This document shows, piece after piece, positions 35,026 through 44,169 of a stretch of 64,000 nt of DNA. Position 1 is the first letter of the stretch. Each line of letters starts with the position of its first letter. Source of the DNA: Saccharibacillus soli (GTDB taxonomy: Bacteria > Bacillota > Bacilli > Paenibacillales > Paenibacillaceae); assembly GCA_002189105.1 (NCBI GenBank), contig NIOB01000001.1:1426001-1490000 (forward strand), written 5' to 3'. The position numbers were made by a program, and so were the translations under genes. The notes below the pieces were generated by a model. It worked only from the letters and a program-made list of their open reading frames with translations. It was not told the DNA's origin and made no database searches.

Positions 35026-37395
35026 TCAGGAGATCCCCCGATCCGGAGGTTTATCCGAATCGGCGGCTCCATTCTTCTGATACTGCTTGGGTGTCACACC
35101 GTATCGCTCCTTGAAAATACGAATAAAATGATTCGGTGACTGATAACCCAGCTTCTCTGCAATGGCGCTGACGTTTAACTCCCCCTTTTGCAGGAGGGCA
35201 GCGGCTGCTTCCAATTTGCGGGCCGTTGCATATTCAATAAATGTTAGTCCCATATTCAGCTTAAACTGGCGGCTGACATAGTTGGGCGTCACGCCGAGAT
35301 GCGCGGCAGCGCGATCCAGACTGACCTCGTCGTATAGATGATCCGCGATAAACTGACGAACGCCTTCCACCAGATCCCGATTGGTTCGCTGACGGCGTTC
35401 ATCGATCTGACGCAGCGCAAGACGAACATACTGCTCCAACCAGCGCCGGAACACTTGAATATCAGGCTGTTCACGCGCTTCACTGCGAATATCAACGCCG
35501 AACAGCTGCTGCGGATCGATGCCCAGGCCTTTAAGCGTCTTATGCAGTGTATAGACCAGTTCGATCAACTGATGCTGACCGTAGTCGGCGGTGTACGCAC
35601 CGGCCTCCGTCTCCTGAATAGCCCCTTCGATCGCTTGCAGCGCCCGACTCTCTTCCCCTGCACGAAGTGCCTGTTCCAACTCGGCAAAGAAACGGACAGA
35701 ACCTCCTGTCGATACGCGTTCTTCCATGCCCAGCTCCCGGTAACTCAGTCGTATCTGCTGCGGGTAGAAAAACGCATAACGGCTCGCCTCCAGCGCTTCA
35801 CGATGTGACTGAGCAGCGGCTCCCCGGCTCTGATCCCGTACTCCGCCCACATACAGCGCATAACGCTCGCCGATCACCGAAGCCATGCTCTGCTCCAACC
35901 AAGACTCCAGCTCCTGCGCAGAGCAAGAAGCATTTAGCAGGCCATACAGACTGCGATCTGGCGCGACGATGACCCACAGCACCCGATCCTCTTGAATATT
36001 CGACCCCTGCGTTTCCAACTGTTCCGCCAACTGATAGGCTTCGGCCAGTTGGGGCGTGGACGATGAGCCTGCTGCATCGCGCGGCTTGAGGATAAAGCTG
36101 CATAGACGCTCTCCAGGAAGCCGCAGGTCCAGAAACTGCTCTGTATCGGCTTCGCCATTCTCTTCCTCTTCCTCATCACCCGTCAGCCATCCCATGACCG
36201 TATGATATTTAATGACCGGCTTGTTGATGGACAGCTGCTCATTCAGATTGTGCAGCTGCGAGGAATATTGCCTAAGCGTGGTATCAATAGGTTGATACTG
36301 TCTTTTGGTCAGCATATAGAGCAGCAGGAATCCAATCACCAGCAGTCCAGCCCAGACCATATACATCAGATTTTTGAGATCGGCTGCTTTTTTATAAAAC
36401 AGGCTCTTGTCCACAAGCGTCACATAATCCCAGTCATTGACGCGGGAATGGGCATACGCTACTACAGCCTCGCGGCCGTCGAAGCTCGTTTCAAAACTGC
36501 CCTGCGGATCATCCTTTCCCTGGTCACCTGCCCGATTTTGCACATGACCCGCCCACAGTTTTGCTGCCTGGGCATAAGCTTCTCCCTCGTTCTCGGCTCC
36601 ATCACCGTTAGCCGAGATGAGATTTCCCTGTTGATCCAGGATAAGCGCCAAGCCGCTCGACGATTCAAACGTATCGTTTAGCGTCTGCCGAACCGCGCTT
36701 TCCTTGAGATGAATGGCGAAGATCGCCTTGCGGCGATCCACCGGCGCAAAATACGGGTAGCTCCGCACATAGCTAATCAACCGTTCGCTCGTCCCGGAAG
36801 CATCCGGCGCGGAAGCCGCGTACCAACCCACCTGAATATCCGTATGCAGAAAAGGCTGAAGCCACTGATCGCGGAAGCTGTCCTGACGCTGCGATTCATC
36901 CGGGAAATAGAAGTAACGACTTCCATAGAAGAAAACCGGATCATTCATGTAATACATATCCACATAGCGAATAAAGGGCTGCTCGGACTGAAGCGCAGAC
37001 AGCGTCTCCTGTACTCCCACAATAGCCGAATAGTCATTGCGAATCTTGTGCGTCATCGGATAAAAAAGGGGATGATTGTCATCCGACATTTCCGTCAAAT
37101 TCCGCTTGGCGATCTGCACGGTGGGCATCAGCAGCTGTTCGTCCACGGTATTTTGAATCTGTTTGACCGACTGGGTGTTGAAGCGGTACAGCTCATGATT
37201 ATAGGCCTGAATCATATATTGGAAGATGCCCACCTGAGGCAGCACACCCAGCAGCAGAATCAACAGGATATTAAAGAACAGGAGACGCGAAAAATAATAA
37301 ACAGGCTTGGGACGATCCAATCTTGGGGAACCGCCATGGGAAGCCGGATCGGCCTGAGCAGTCAAAGTGTCAAGATGCGGTAGCCGGTGCGGCAT
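35026..37395 (-). CDS. Membrane sensor with C-terminal AraC DNA-binding domain
   Basis: A 789-residue one-component regulator of the type found beside LplB/YtcP transporters in Paenibacillus. A membrane helix (about 34-58), an extracytoplasmic Cache-like domain (about 60-335), a second helix (about 340-360), a cytoplasmic middle region and two AraC helix-turn-helix motifs at the end (SLDRAAAHLGVTPNYVSRQF; AIAEKLGYQSPNHFIRIFKE). AAAAGGAGGACACC precedes the ATG. It is the last gene of the operon with permeases, binding protein and lyase, and presumably activates that operon on sensing the polysaccharide product. Confidence 0.9.
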   Translation of the reverse strand: MPHRLPHLDTLTAQADPASHGGSPRLDRPKPVYYFSRLLFFNILLILLLGVLPQVGIFQYMIQAYNHELYRFNTQSVKQIQNTVDEQLLMPTVQIAKRNLTEMSDDNHPLFYPMTHKIRNDYSAIVGVQETLSALQSEQPFIRYVDMYYMNDPVFFYGSRYFYFPDESQRQDSFRDQWLQPFLHTDIQVGWYAASAPDASGTSERLISYVRSYPYFAPVDRRKAIFAIHLKESAVRQTLNDTFESSSGLALILDQQGNLISANGDGAENEGEAYAQAAKLWAGHVQNRAGDQGKDDPQGSFETSFDGREAVVAYAHSRVNDWDYVTLVDKSLFYKKAADLKNLMYMVWAGLLVIGFLLLYMLTKRQYQPIDTTLRQYSSQLHNLNEQLSINKPVIKYHTVMGWLTGDEEEEENGEADTEQFLDLRLPGERLCSFILKPRDAAGSSSTPQLAEAYQLAEQLETQGSNIQEDRVLWVIVAPDRSLYGLLNASCSAQELESWLEQSMASVIGERYALYVGGVRDQSRGAAAQSHREALEASRYAFFYPQQIRLSYRELGMEERVSTGGSVRFFAELEQALRAGEESRALQAIEGAIQETEAGAYTADYGQHQLIELVYTLHKTLKGLGIDPQQLFGVDIRSEAREQPDIQVFRRWLEQYVRLALRQIDERRQRTNRDLVEGVRQFIADHLYDEVSLDRAAAHLGVTPNYVSRQFKLNMGLTFIEYATARKLEAAAALLQKGELNVSAIAEKLGYQSPNHFIRIFKERYGVTPKQYQKNGAADSDKPPDRGIS

Positions 37396-37471
37396 ACGGT
37401 GTCCTCCTTTTCAGGCAGATACAACTGGGAGGGGGTCTGCTTCAACCCCCTACGTTATAAATCGTTATGGA

Positions 37472-39340
37472 TTAGGGCGTTAGAGACGGGGAAGTCTGAG
37501 CCGAGCAGCTTAACGACCATTCGCCCACTACATGCTGCGGGAGATTCCGCGCCGTCAGTGCCGCCCGATATACCTTCTGCATTTTGCCTAGGTGCGCATT
37601 GCTCTCCAGTTCTTCAATCGCCGCGTCGAACACGGAAGGATCGTATGTCAGCGCGACTCGTCCTCGTCCACCCTGCCAGACGATCTGCCCCACGGTCAGT
37701 TCCGGACGATAGAGACTGATGAAATGTTCGGTGATCTCATGACCTCCTGCTCCCGCAGCATCCGAAGCAAATTCAAAGGTGTCTCGAACCTCAAGAACGG
37801 CCGTCGCTTCCCCGTTTGCCGCCTGCCAGGTAAACTGCCGGATGTACGAAGACAACCCGGCTTCTTCGCCATAAGCGGTGGTCAGCTCCAGGTCAACGTG
37901 CAGACGGCCGCCTTCATGTTCACTGCGCAGCATCCGTGCCCGGCGTTCATGTCCATCCAGCTGCTCCTGTCCATTGATAACGGGCACAGAGTGACCGCGC
38001 GAAGACGTATTCAGATATTTATAACGTTCTGGCCCAAAATAATCCTGCGTGTACACGCCAGGTCCCAGATCGGTCAGCAGCGTCTCTCCAGCCACATGCA
38101 GGATGAAATGCCCCAGATCGTTATGGTTGTGGGACTCGGCATTGGTTCCTCCCTTGGCAGAGAACGCAAAAAGACCCGCTGGCGTATTGCGCTTATCGAT
38201 AACCCAACCCGCATCCGGGAACAGAATGGTACCCGGTTCCAGTTCTCCATGCAGGGTACCTTCGTCCGTCCAGAGCAGATTGCGCACCTGATGCGGCCAG
38301 CGGTAGCAGTGGTCATCATGGAACGATGGCGGAAGTGGTACGGATGGAGCAGACACCTGAACCCGTTTGCGCAGACGGCTGATTAGACCCGGATGCAGAC
38401 GCATCGACGGCGAACAGTCCGAATAGTTCACGCAGGCCGGTACGGTCAGTGAGACACTGCCCGCATATTCCGCGATCCGCCGAATCTTCTCACCCTGGAG
38501 CAGGTCCAGGCGGCCGCCTGTATAAGCGTGCAGCATCTCGGCCCAATAGACATAATAACCAAAGCCATACGTCCAGTATCCCGCTCCTTCCAGGCAGCAC
38601 CCATCATCGCCATATCCAGCCAGGAAACTCTCCATGCCATCCACAACCCTGGCCTGCATCCAGGCCTGCCGTTCGGGATCATCGACCAGCAGCAGTGCAG
38701 CCATGCCCACAGCCCCGGCGCAGACCGCCGACCAGTTGTTCTCTACAGAGAACCAGAAGAAAGGACGCTCGCTGTTAAAGGTTGGCTGGAGCACCCGGCG
38801 CTCCACTTCAAAGCGCACTCGCTGTCCAATCCACGGATGCAGGCGATCGCCAACCAGCAGCAGCATCTCAGCCAGCGCATGAGCCGTCTCGGCGGCAAAC
38901 AGATCCACTACGGTATCCGGCGGCAGTTGATCTTCGCCTTCCTTCTGTCCGTAGGGCAGATGCGCGGGCACTGCCCAGCTGTATTCGCCGCAAATATCCC
39001 AGATCGTCCGTTCCAGCGGCTCCAGATAACGCTCGTCCTCGTCAATCAACAGGACTAATGTGAGCGACAGCAGCCGTGCCCGGCGTCGGAAATACGGACG
39101 TTCATATTCAAAGCGCGTTCCGCGCTCACGAAAAGCCTGAAAGTCGGCAAAATCCAGCGCTGGAAGAGGATCGTTCACTCCCAACTGCGCTTCTGCGCGA
39201 ATCTCTTTCAGCAGTTCGGCCAGCCGAGGTGAAGATCTCAGCTCCTCCAGCTTGTTTGGTGTAATCCCTGCACCAGCCAGGTCTTGTGGCCGTTCCTGCA
39301 CCTGCAAAATCGCGTCCCTCAATCGATGATAAGCAATCAT
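37472..39340 (-). CDS. Heparinase II/III-family polysaccharide lyase
   Basis: A 622-residue protein with an N-terminal alpha/alpha toroid (about 90-330; FSVENNWSAVCAGAVGM, DDGCCLEGAGYWTYG) and a C-terminal beta-sandwich. The family signature AESHNHNDLGHFILHV (about 405-420), then LGPGVYTQDYFG and SSRGHSVPVING, is clear. Such enzymes eliminate uronic-acid linkages in heparin, alginate and similar chains. There is no signal peptide, so it should cut oligosaccharides after import. GAGGAGG precedes the ATG. It lies between the solute-binding protein and the AraC sensor of one operon. Exact substrate is unknown. Confidence 0.9.
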   Translation of the reverse strand: MIAYHRLRDAILQVQERPQDLAGAGITPNKLEELRSSPRLAELLKEIRAEAQLGVNDPLPALDFADFQAFRERGTRFEYERPYFRRRARLLSLTLVLLIDEDERYLEPLERTIWDICGEYSWAVPAHLPYGQKEGEDQLPPDTVVDLFAAETAHALAEMLLLVGDRLHPWIGQRVRFEVERRVLQPTFNSERPFFWFSVENNWSAVCAGAVGMAALLLVDDPERQAWMQARVVDGMESFLAGYGDDGCCLEGAGYWTYGFGYYVYWAEMLHAYTGGRLDLLQGEKIRRIAEYAGSVSLTVPACVNYSDCSPSMRLHPGLISRLRKRVQVSAPSVPLPPSFHDDHCYRWPHQVRNLLWTDEGTLHGELEPGTILFPDAGWVIDKRNTPAGLFAFSAKGGTNAESHNHNDLGHFILHVAGETLLTDLGPGVYTQDYFGPERYKYLNTSSRGHSVPVINGQEQLDGHERRARMLRSEHEGGRLHVDLELTTAYGEEAGLSSYIRQFTWQAANGEATAVLEVRDTFEFASDAAGAGGHEITEHFISLYRPELTVGQIVWQGGRGRVALTYDPSVFDAAIEELESNAHLGKMQKVYRAALTARNLPQHVVGEWSLSCSAQTSPSLTP

Positions 39341-39403
39341 GAATGATCCTCCTCAATCGTTTTCCGTTATGGATGATATGGATGTTGGACAGAGCCGCAA
39401 ACG

Positions 39404-39428
39404 GCCGCCGCCCCTGCTGGGCGACGGC
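39404..39428 (-). other. GC-rich hairpin after the solute-binding protein gene
   Basis: GCCGCCGCCC and GGGCGACGGC form a ten-base-pair stem with one mismatch and loop CTGCT, 47 bases past the binding-protein stop. There is no T tract. Such stems often stabilise the binding-protein message relative to the downstream genes; that is inferred here. Confidence 0.6.
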
Positions 39429-39474
39429 ACTGACACTGCGGGTATGTAGGATCGAGACATTTGTCTCGCTCCTC

Positions 39475-41043
39475 TTACTCGCCAAGCGTTTTCTGATAAG
39501 CTTCGTTCACGTCCTTGATGACCTGGGAACCGCCATTGTCCATGAAGGTCTGGGCGAACTTGTCGAAGCTGTCCACCGGCTGCTCCCCAATGATGATCTT
39601 GGTATAGGTTTCTTTCTGAAGTTTGCCCAGATTGCTGGAATACTGGGAGAGACTGTCCACGGCTGGAGCGATCACCGGCGGATAGCCTTTGGTCTTGACC
39701 GAGTCGCCGAACTTGTACAGCCCGCTGAACGCTTTCTTGCCGAACTCCGGATTCTCCATCATGCTGAACACCTGAGCGCCGCGTTTGAAGCTGGCATTGT
39801 CATCATTCGGGTCCTCAATGTTCACGACTGTATCGCCTTCCTTCTTCCAGTCTACGCCTTCTGTCCCCCGGAACACCGTCATGTAATAATCATAGTCGGT
39901 AAAGCTGGTTTCCAGCATGGTCAGAATCGTCTGCAGCTTGCGCGGATCTTCGGCAGCCTTGGGCGTGATGCCGATTGGGGTACTGCTGACGCCCCACTGC
40001 GGTGCGCCCGACTTTCCATTTGGACCGACCGGCGGCACACCGAAGGCAATCTCGCCATTTGGCTGTGCTTTTTTGAAGTTCAGGTATTGACCGCCGCCCT
40101 TGTCGCCTTCGCCGATGGGTTTGTTCCGCCAGTGGTAGAACATCCCGCCGCCCGTCAGGCCGATGCGATTGTTATAGAAGGCTTGCGAATCCGCCCAGTA
40201 ACCGCCGGTGTTTTCCCCCGTGATGAACTCGGGATCGATCAGTTCCTCTTGGTACCACTTGTTCAGCAGCGCAAGGGCTTCCTTCATCTCCGGCTGCACC
40301 GCCGCAAACTCGATCTTGCCATCCTTGAGGACGTAGTTGGTGTTATCCGCAGGCAGGCCGAACGCGCCCAGCACAAAAGGAATCGCATGGTCAGACATGC
40401 CATAAGTGTCTTTCTTGCCGTTGCCGTCCGGGTCTTCGTTACGGAATTTCTTTAAAGCGGTTTCAAATTCATCCAGCGTCTCAGGTGTCTTGGTAATTCC
40501 CACCTTGTCGAGCCAGTCCTTGCGCCAGATGAGCGACTGCGGATAGTCCCCGTTCAGATTGACGGAAGGGAGCGCATAGATCTTGCCTTCGTACTTGACC
40601 GTATTCCAGAGGGAAGAATCATATTCGTCGATGACTTTGGCATAGGTGGGCGCATACTTGCGAATATCCTCTTCGGAGATGTCCGCCAGGATGCCATTGG
40701 CCACATACTTCGGAATCTGCTCACGAATTTGCAGCACATCCGGAATCTCGCCCGCTGCAAACTTGACGTTCACCTGATCGTTCCACTGCTGGGTATCCAC
40801 GTACCAGACATTGAACTTGGCATTGAACTTCTTCTCCACCATCTTGAAAATATCCGAGTTTGGGTCAGGCTGTGCATACGAGTTGTACGCCAACCAATCC
40901 AGTTCAACCGGTTTCGACGGATCGGCAGCGGCTCCCGAAGACTCGGATGCTTTGCCTCCCCCACCGCATGCCGACAGCGTTCCGACCAGCAGCGCGGCTG
41001 CCGCCCATCCTGCCCATTTTTTCCCCAATCGCTCTCTTCTCAT
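39475..41043 (-). CDS. LplA-like extracellular solute-binding lipoprotein
   Basis: Start set at ATG 41043 behind GGAGGGAAAAGGA; 522 residues. A lipoprotein signal peptide ends at LSAC (Cys26), followed by GGGG and a family-1 binding-protein fold (about 45-520). This is the membrane-anchored sugar receptor of the ABC importer formed by the two permeases encoded upstream. The ATPase is not in the operon, as usual for this class, which shares an MsmX-type ATPase. A separate promoter at 41144-41116 should raise its expression over the permeases. Confidence 0.92.
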   Translation of the reverse strand: MRRERLGKKWAGWAAAALLVGTLSACGGGGKASESSGAAADPSKPVELDWLAYNSYAQPDPNSDIFKMVEKKFNAKFNVWYVDTQQWNDQVNVKFAAGEIPDVLQIREQIPKYVANGILADISEEDIRKYAPTYAKVIDEYDSSLWNTVKYEGKIYALPSVNLNGDYPQSLIWRKDWLDKVGITKTPETLDEFETALKKFRNEDPDGNGKKDTYGMSDHAIPFVLGAFGLPADNTNYVLKDGKIEFAAVQPEMKEALALLNKWYQEELIDPEFITGENTGGYWADSQAFYNNRIGLTGGGMFYHWRNKPIGEGDKGGGQYLNFKKAQPNGEIAFGVPPVGPNGKSGAPQWGVSSTPIGITPKAAEDPRKLQTILTMLETSFTDYDYYMTVFRGTEGVDWKKEGDTVVNIEDPNDDNASFKRGAQVFSMMENPEFGKKAFSGLYKFGDSVKTKGYPPVIAPAVDSLSQYSSNLGKLQKETYTKIIIGEQPVDSFDKFAQTFMDNGGSQVIKDVNEAYQKTLGE

Positions 41044-41115
41044 TCCTTTTCCCTCCAAATGCAGCGTGCAGCGCTTCTCTTTCTTGGATCAGGAAGCGCA
41101 TACACGTCCGCCTAA

Positions 41116-41144
41116 ATTATATCGGACATTGTCCGAGCTGTGAA
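41116..41144 (-). promoter_or_regulatory. Internal promoter before the binding-protein gene, with a palindrome
   Basis: TTCACA (41144-41139), 17 bases, then perfect TATAAT (41121-41116), 73 bases before the binding-protein start. The spacer holds TCGGACAATGTCCGA (41136-41122), a perfect 7-base-arm palindrome that would suit a repressor or activator site. The regulator is not identified. Confidence 0.7.
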
Positions 41145-41168
41145 CCCAGCTGGGTCTGGATGTTGGAA

Positions 41169-42053
41169 TCAACCTTTGACCGAGCCAAGCATGGTGCCTT
41201 TGACAAAATACTTCTGTAAAAATGGATAGACGCAGATGATCGGTACAATCGAGACGACCAGCGTCGCCATCTTCATGGATTCGCCGTTAACCGGCTTATC
41301 GATGAGATCGGCTCCCCCACCGGCAGCAGGGTCCAGCGTTCCATCGATGACGATGCGCCGCAGGATCAGCTGAAGCACCTGCTTGTGTTCGTCCTGGATG
41401 TACAGCATGGAGTCAAACCAGGCGTTCCAATGCCCGACTGCACTGTAGAGTGAGACGGTCGCCAGAATCGGCATCGACAGCGGCATGATGATCTTCCAGA
41501 GAATGTACAGCTCGCCTGCTCCATCAATCTTGGCTGATTCCTCCAGACTTTCCGGCAGTGCCGAGATAAAGTTGCGGACGATCAGCAGCAGGAACACACT
41601 GACCGCTCCCGGCAGCACCAAGGACCACATCGTATTCATGAGGCCGAGGCTTTTAATCAGCATATAGCTGGGAATCAGTCCACCGGAGAAGAACATGGTG
41701 AATACGATGAGCGCTGTCCAGAATGGACGATGCGGCAGTGTTTTTTTGGACAAGGGATACGCGCCCATGAACGTCAGCACGACCGTAAGCGCTGTACCGA
41801 GTACCGTACGGAAGATCGTGTTGGCATAAGCCGTCCAGATGATCGACTTGCGGAACACCTGCTCATATCCGCTAAAGTCGAACTTGGTCGGGAACAGATG
41901 GAATCCATAACTATTGATGACTTCGACCGGACTCATCGAGATCGTCACGACCTGAAGCATGGGAACGAGAATCGAAGCGCAGAGCAGGATCAGCACGGTA
42001 TAGGCGAAGCCGACATAGAGCCGGTCTCCCCAACTGCGATTTTTGATTTTCAA
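41169..42053 (-). CDS. YtcP/LplC-like carbohydrate ABC permease
   Basis: A 294-residue inner-membrane permease with six helices and the MalG-type EAA loop (ESLEESAKIDGAGELYILWKI, about 190-215). It begins with TTG at 42053, which is the only start near the AGGAG site, and ends with the family's FVKGTMLGSVKG. It pairs with the LplB-like permease 18 bases upstream to form the channel for an oligosaccharide. A same-length paralogue lies at 62802-63686. Confidence 0.93.
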   Translation of the reverse strand: MKIKNRSWGDRLYVGFAYTVLILLCASILVPMLQVVTISMSPVEVINSYGFHLFPTKFDFSGYEQVFRKSIIWTAYANTIFRTVLGTALTVVLTFMGAYPLSKKTLPHRPFWTALIVFTMFFSGGLIPSYMLIKSLGLMNTMWSLVLPGAVSVFLLLIVRNFISALPESLEESAKIDGAGELYILWKIIMPLSMPILATVSLYSAVGHWNAWFDSMLYIQDEHKQVLQLILRRIVIDGTLDPAAGGGADLIDKPVNGESMKMATLVVSIVPIICVYPFLQKYFVKGTMLGSVKG

Positions 42054-42071
42054 TGGATGAACACTCCTCTC

Positions 42072-43022
42072 TTAGAAGATCGCCTGGTCGCTGAAGCGGC
42101 GGGCTATCGTATTGGCGGTTAACACCATAATCAGGGCAATCACGTTCTTGAACAGTCCTACCGCAGCTGCATAGCTGTAATTCATCTTGGCGATCCCTTC
42201 CGTATAAGTATAGGTAGAGATGACGTCGCCCACGCTTTGTACGTTAGTGTTTAACAAGTTGAAGATTTGATCGAAATCATCGTTGATGATACTGCCCGAG
42301 TTCAGAATAATCATGATGACGATCACCGGAGCGATGGAGGGCAATGTGATGTACCAGACTTTTTTGAGACGACTGATTCCATCCACCTCTGCGGCTTCAT
42401 ACAGGTCAGGGCTAATCCCCGCAATTGCAGCCAGATAGATGATTGCCGAGAAACCTACCCCTTTCCATACTTCGGTGCTGACCAGGACGGAACGGAACCA
42501 ACTGGTATCTGCAAGGAAGTACACCGGCTGGAAGCCCAGCTCCATGAGAATCATATTGACGATACCCCGGCTTGGAGACAGCACTTCAATAATGATCCCC
42601 GACAGCACGATCCAGGACAGAAAATGCGGCAGGTAGCTGATGGTCTGTACCCACTTCTTAAATCGGGGTCTCATGATCTCGTTAATCAGTAAAGCGAGAA
42701 TAATCGGAGCCGGGAAACCAAACAGAATCTTGTACGCGTTAATAATGAGCGTATTCTTGAGCACCGGGAGGAAATAGATCCCGTCGAACAGTTCACGAAA
42801 ATGCTTGAGTCCCACGAACTCACTGCCGGAAATGCCTTTGAAGATTCGGTAGTCCTGAAACGCCATCAGTACCCCGTAGATCGGGACATAATGGAAGATG
42901 ATGAAATAGGCCAGGACAGGCAGCAGCATGAGAAAATAATATTTGTGTTTGGCATAGCGTCTGAGCAAGGAATAATTCCTACGTTCTGCTGCATGCGGCA
43001 AAGCCATCGATTTGCGCTGCAT
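42072..43022 (-). CDS. LplB-like carbohydrate ABC permease
   Basis: A 316-residue MalF-type permease with six membrane helices; the N-terminal cytoplasmic stretch runs to about residue 30. The EAA loop reads DLYEAAEVDGISRLKKVWYI, with the terminal helix ANTIARRFSDQAIF typical of LplB. TTGGAGGTGACC precedes the ATG. It is the first gene of the five-gene uptake and lyase operon, and a cre-like site lies 87 bases upstream. Confidence 0.93.
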   Translation of the reverse strand: MQRKSMALPHAAERRNYSLLRRYAKHKYYFLMLLPVLAYFIIFHYVPIYGVLMAFQDYRIFKGISGSEFVGLKHFRELFDGIYFLPVLKNTLIINAYKILFGFPAPIILALLINEIMRPRFKKWVQTISYLPHFLSWIVLSGIIIEVLSPSRGIVNMILMELGFQPVYFLADTSWFRSVLVSTEVWKGVGFSAIIYLAAIAGISPDLYEAAEVDGISRLKKVWYITLPSIAPVIVIMIILNSGSIINDDFDQIFNLLNTNVQSVGDVISTYTYTEGIAKMNYSYAAAVGLFKNVIALIMVLTANTIARRFSDQAIF

Positions 43023-43108
43023 AGGTCACCTCCAAGGTTAGGATGAATGAAACGCCGGGTTCACAGGGATTCGAGATTCATCAGCAAGCGATGGATTCGC
43101 CTTATGAA

Positions 43109-43122
43109 TGAAAGCGTATTCA
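43109..43122. promoter_or_regulatory. cre-like site upstream of the lplB-type operon
   Basis: TGAAAGCGTATTCA matches the catabolite-response consensus TGWAANCGNTNWCA at 13 of 14 positions. The 407-base gap 43023-43429 also holds a terminator (43333-43362) and an A/T-rich stretch at 43185-43245; I saw no further gene or convincing promoter. CcpA repression of the operon is inferred. Confidence 0.55.
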
Positions 43123-43332
43123 ATTTCTGAGTCCAACTGTACCTCCCGCAAGAGGGTCGGGCAATGACTCATATTCGCCCTAATGGCGATTTTTTGACGA
43201 AAACGATCGACGAAAAAAGTGGCGATTTTTATGGAAAGGGTGATTTTTTAAGGTGGGATGGGGTAGAGAATGGCGCAGTGGCGCGGGTGAGGGATAGAAA
43301 AACAAAAAATCGCATAGACCGAATGAAGCCAT

Positions 43333-43362
43333 AAAAAAACGCCCCGCCTCATCGGCGAAACG
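43333..43362 (-). terminator. Terminator of the AT-rich membrane protein gene
   Basis: On the minus strand CGTTTCGCC pairs with GGCGGGGCG (two G-T pairs) around GATGA, followed by seven T residues (43339-43333). Confidence 0.8.
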
Positions 43363-43429
43363 ATTGGTTTTAGATTATAAGGATTATCGTTCGAGGTTCC
43401 ACTATGTGAACTCAGCATCAGATCCGCGC

Positions 43430-43948
43430 TTAATTTTCCACCTTGTTCCGACCAAATACTACTCTTGAGAGAATATAATAAAGAACGGCAATCCCCAGCG
43501 CACCCAGAAATCCATTGATAAAAATGCCCGGAATAATCATTGACCATCCGTAGACCAATAAACTATTGACCAGGATCTCGATGACAGGATTCGTAATATG
43601 TACAAAAGATGCAGGGATTATCAAGGTAGATACACCTTTGAGAATAGGGGTAATCAAAGGTTCGACAAAACATAGTGAAATAAGTACGATCAGAACATAC
43701 AAGATTGCGTTCGTATTGTTGGAAAATTCGATAAACTTGAGCATAGAAGAAAAGTCAAAGAAAGCATAACTTGCGAACAAGATGCCTGCAATCGGAATAA
43801 ATACCAATAACGCAAGACAAGCCACCACAAAGAATTCCATGCCTGTGGAAATTTGATCGTTCTCTTCCTTTTTCGTGCGCCTAACTATCGGGAATATGAG
43901 AATGAAGATCGCAAGGTACATGAAGAATAAGAGTTTTAATATGTCCAT
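43430..43948 (-). CDS. Unknown membrane protein, AT-rich
   Basis: A 172-residue protein with about four or five membrane helices (near 2-20, 38-62, 80-100, 105-125 and 130-165) and a basic loop RRTKKEEN after the first. CAGGAGGACTT precedes the ATG. Its DNA is noticeably richer in A and T than its neighbours, and codon use follows (ATT, ATA, AAA), which suggests it came from elsewhere. I do not recognise the family; it stands alone between two terminators. Confidence 0.7.
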   Translation of the reverse strand: MDILKLLFFMYLAIFILIFPIVRRTKKEENDQISTGMEFFVVACLALLVFIPIAGILFASYAFFDFSSMLKFIEFSNNTNAILYVLIVLISLCFVEPLITPILKGVSTLIIPASFVHITNPVIEILVNSLLVYGWSMIIPGIFINGFLGALGIAVLYYILSRVVFGRNKVEN

Positions 43949-44114
43949 AAGTCCTCCTGAGTCAAAAAGTATCGGAACAAGCTTAAAAAACCTCCTTTAT
44001 ATTATAAAACATTTTATATTTTAATGGAAATTTAAAGGATAAATCCTGATTTTATAGGTGGTTACCTATACTTCTTTTCCTAAGGAGCCGCAGTCTTCTC
44101 GGAAAAATAAAGAA

Positions 44115-44150
44115 AGAAGCCCGATCTTCCAGCAGAAGATCAGGGCTTCT
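44115..44150. terminator. Terminator of the broken methyltransferase gene
   Basis: AGAAGCCC (44115-44122) pairs with GGGCTTCT (44143-44150), and ATCTTC/GAAGAT form an inner stem. On the minus strand TTTCTTTATTTTT follows. It lies just past the methyltransferase end. Confidence 0.85.
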
Positions 44151-44169
44151 CTAGCAGCCTGCTATACGT

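Noticed and set aside
43185-43245. A/T-rich stretch with repeated GACGAAAA-like words upstream of the lplB-type operon
   Set aside because: The similarities are short and imperfect; no consistent repeat unit, hairpin or promoter could be defined.
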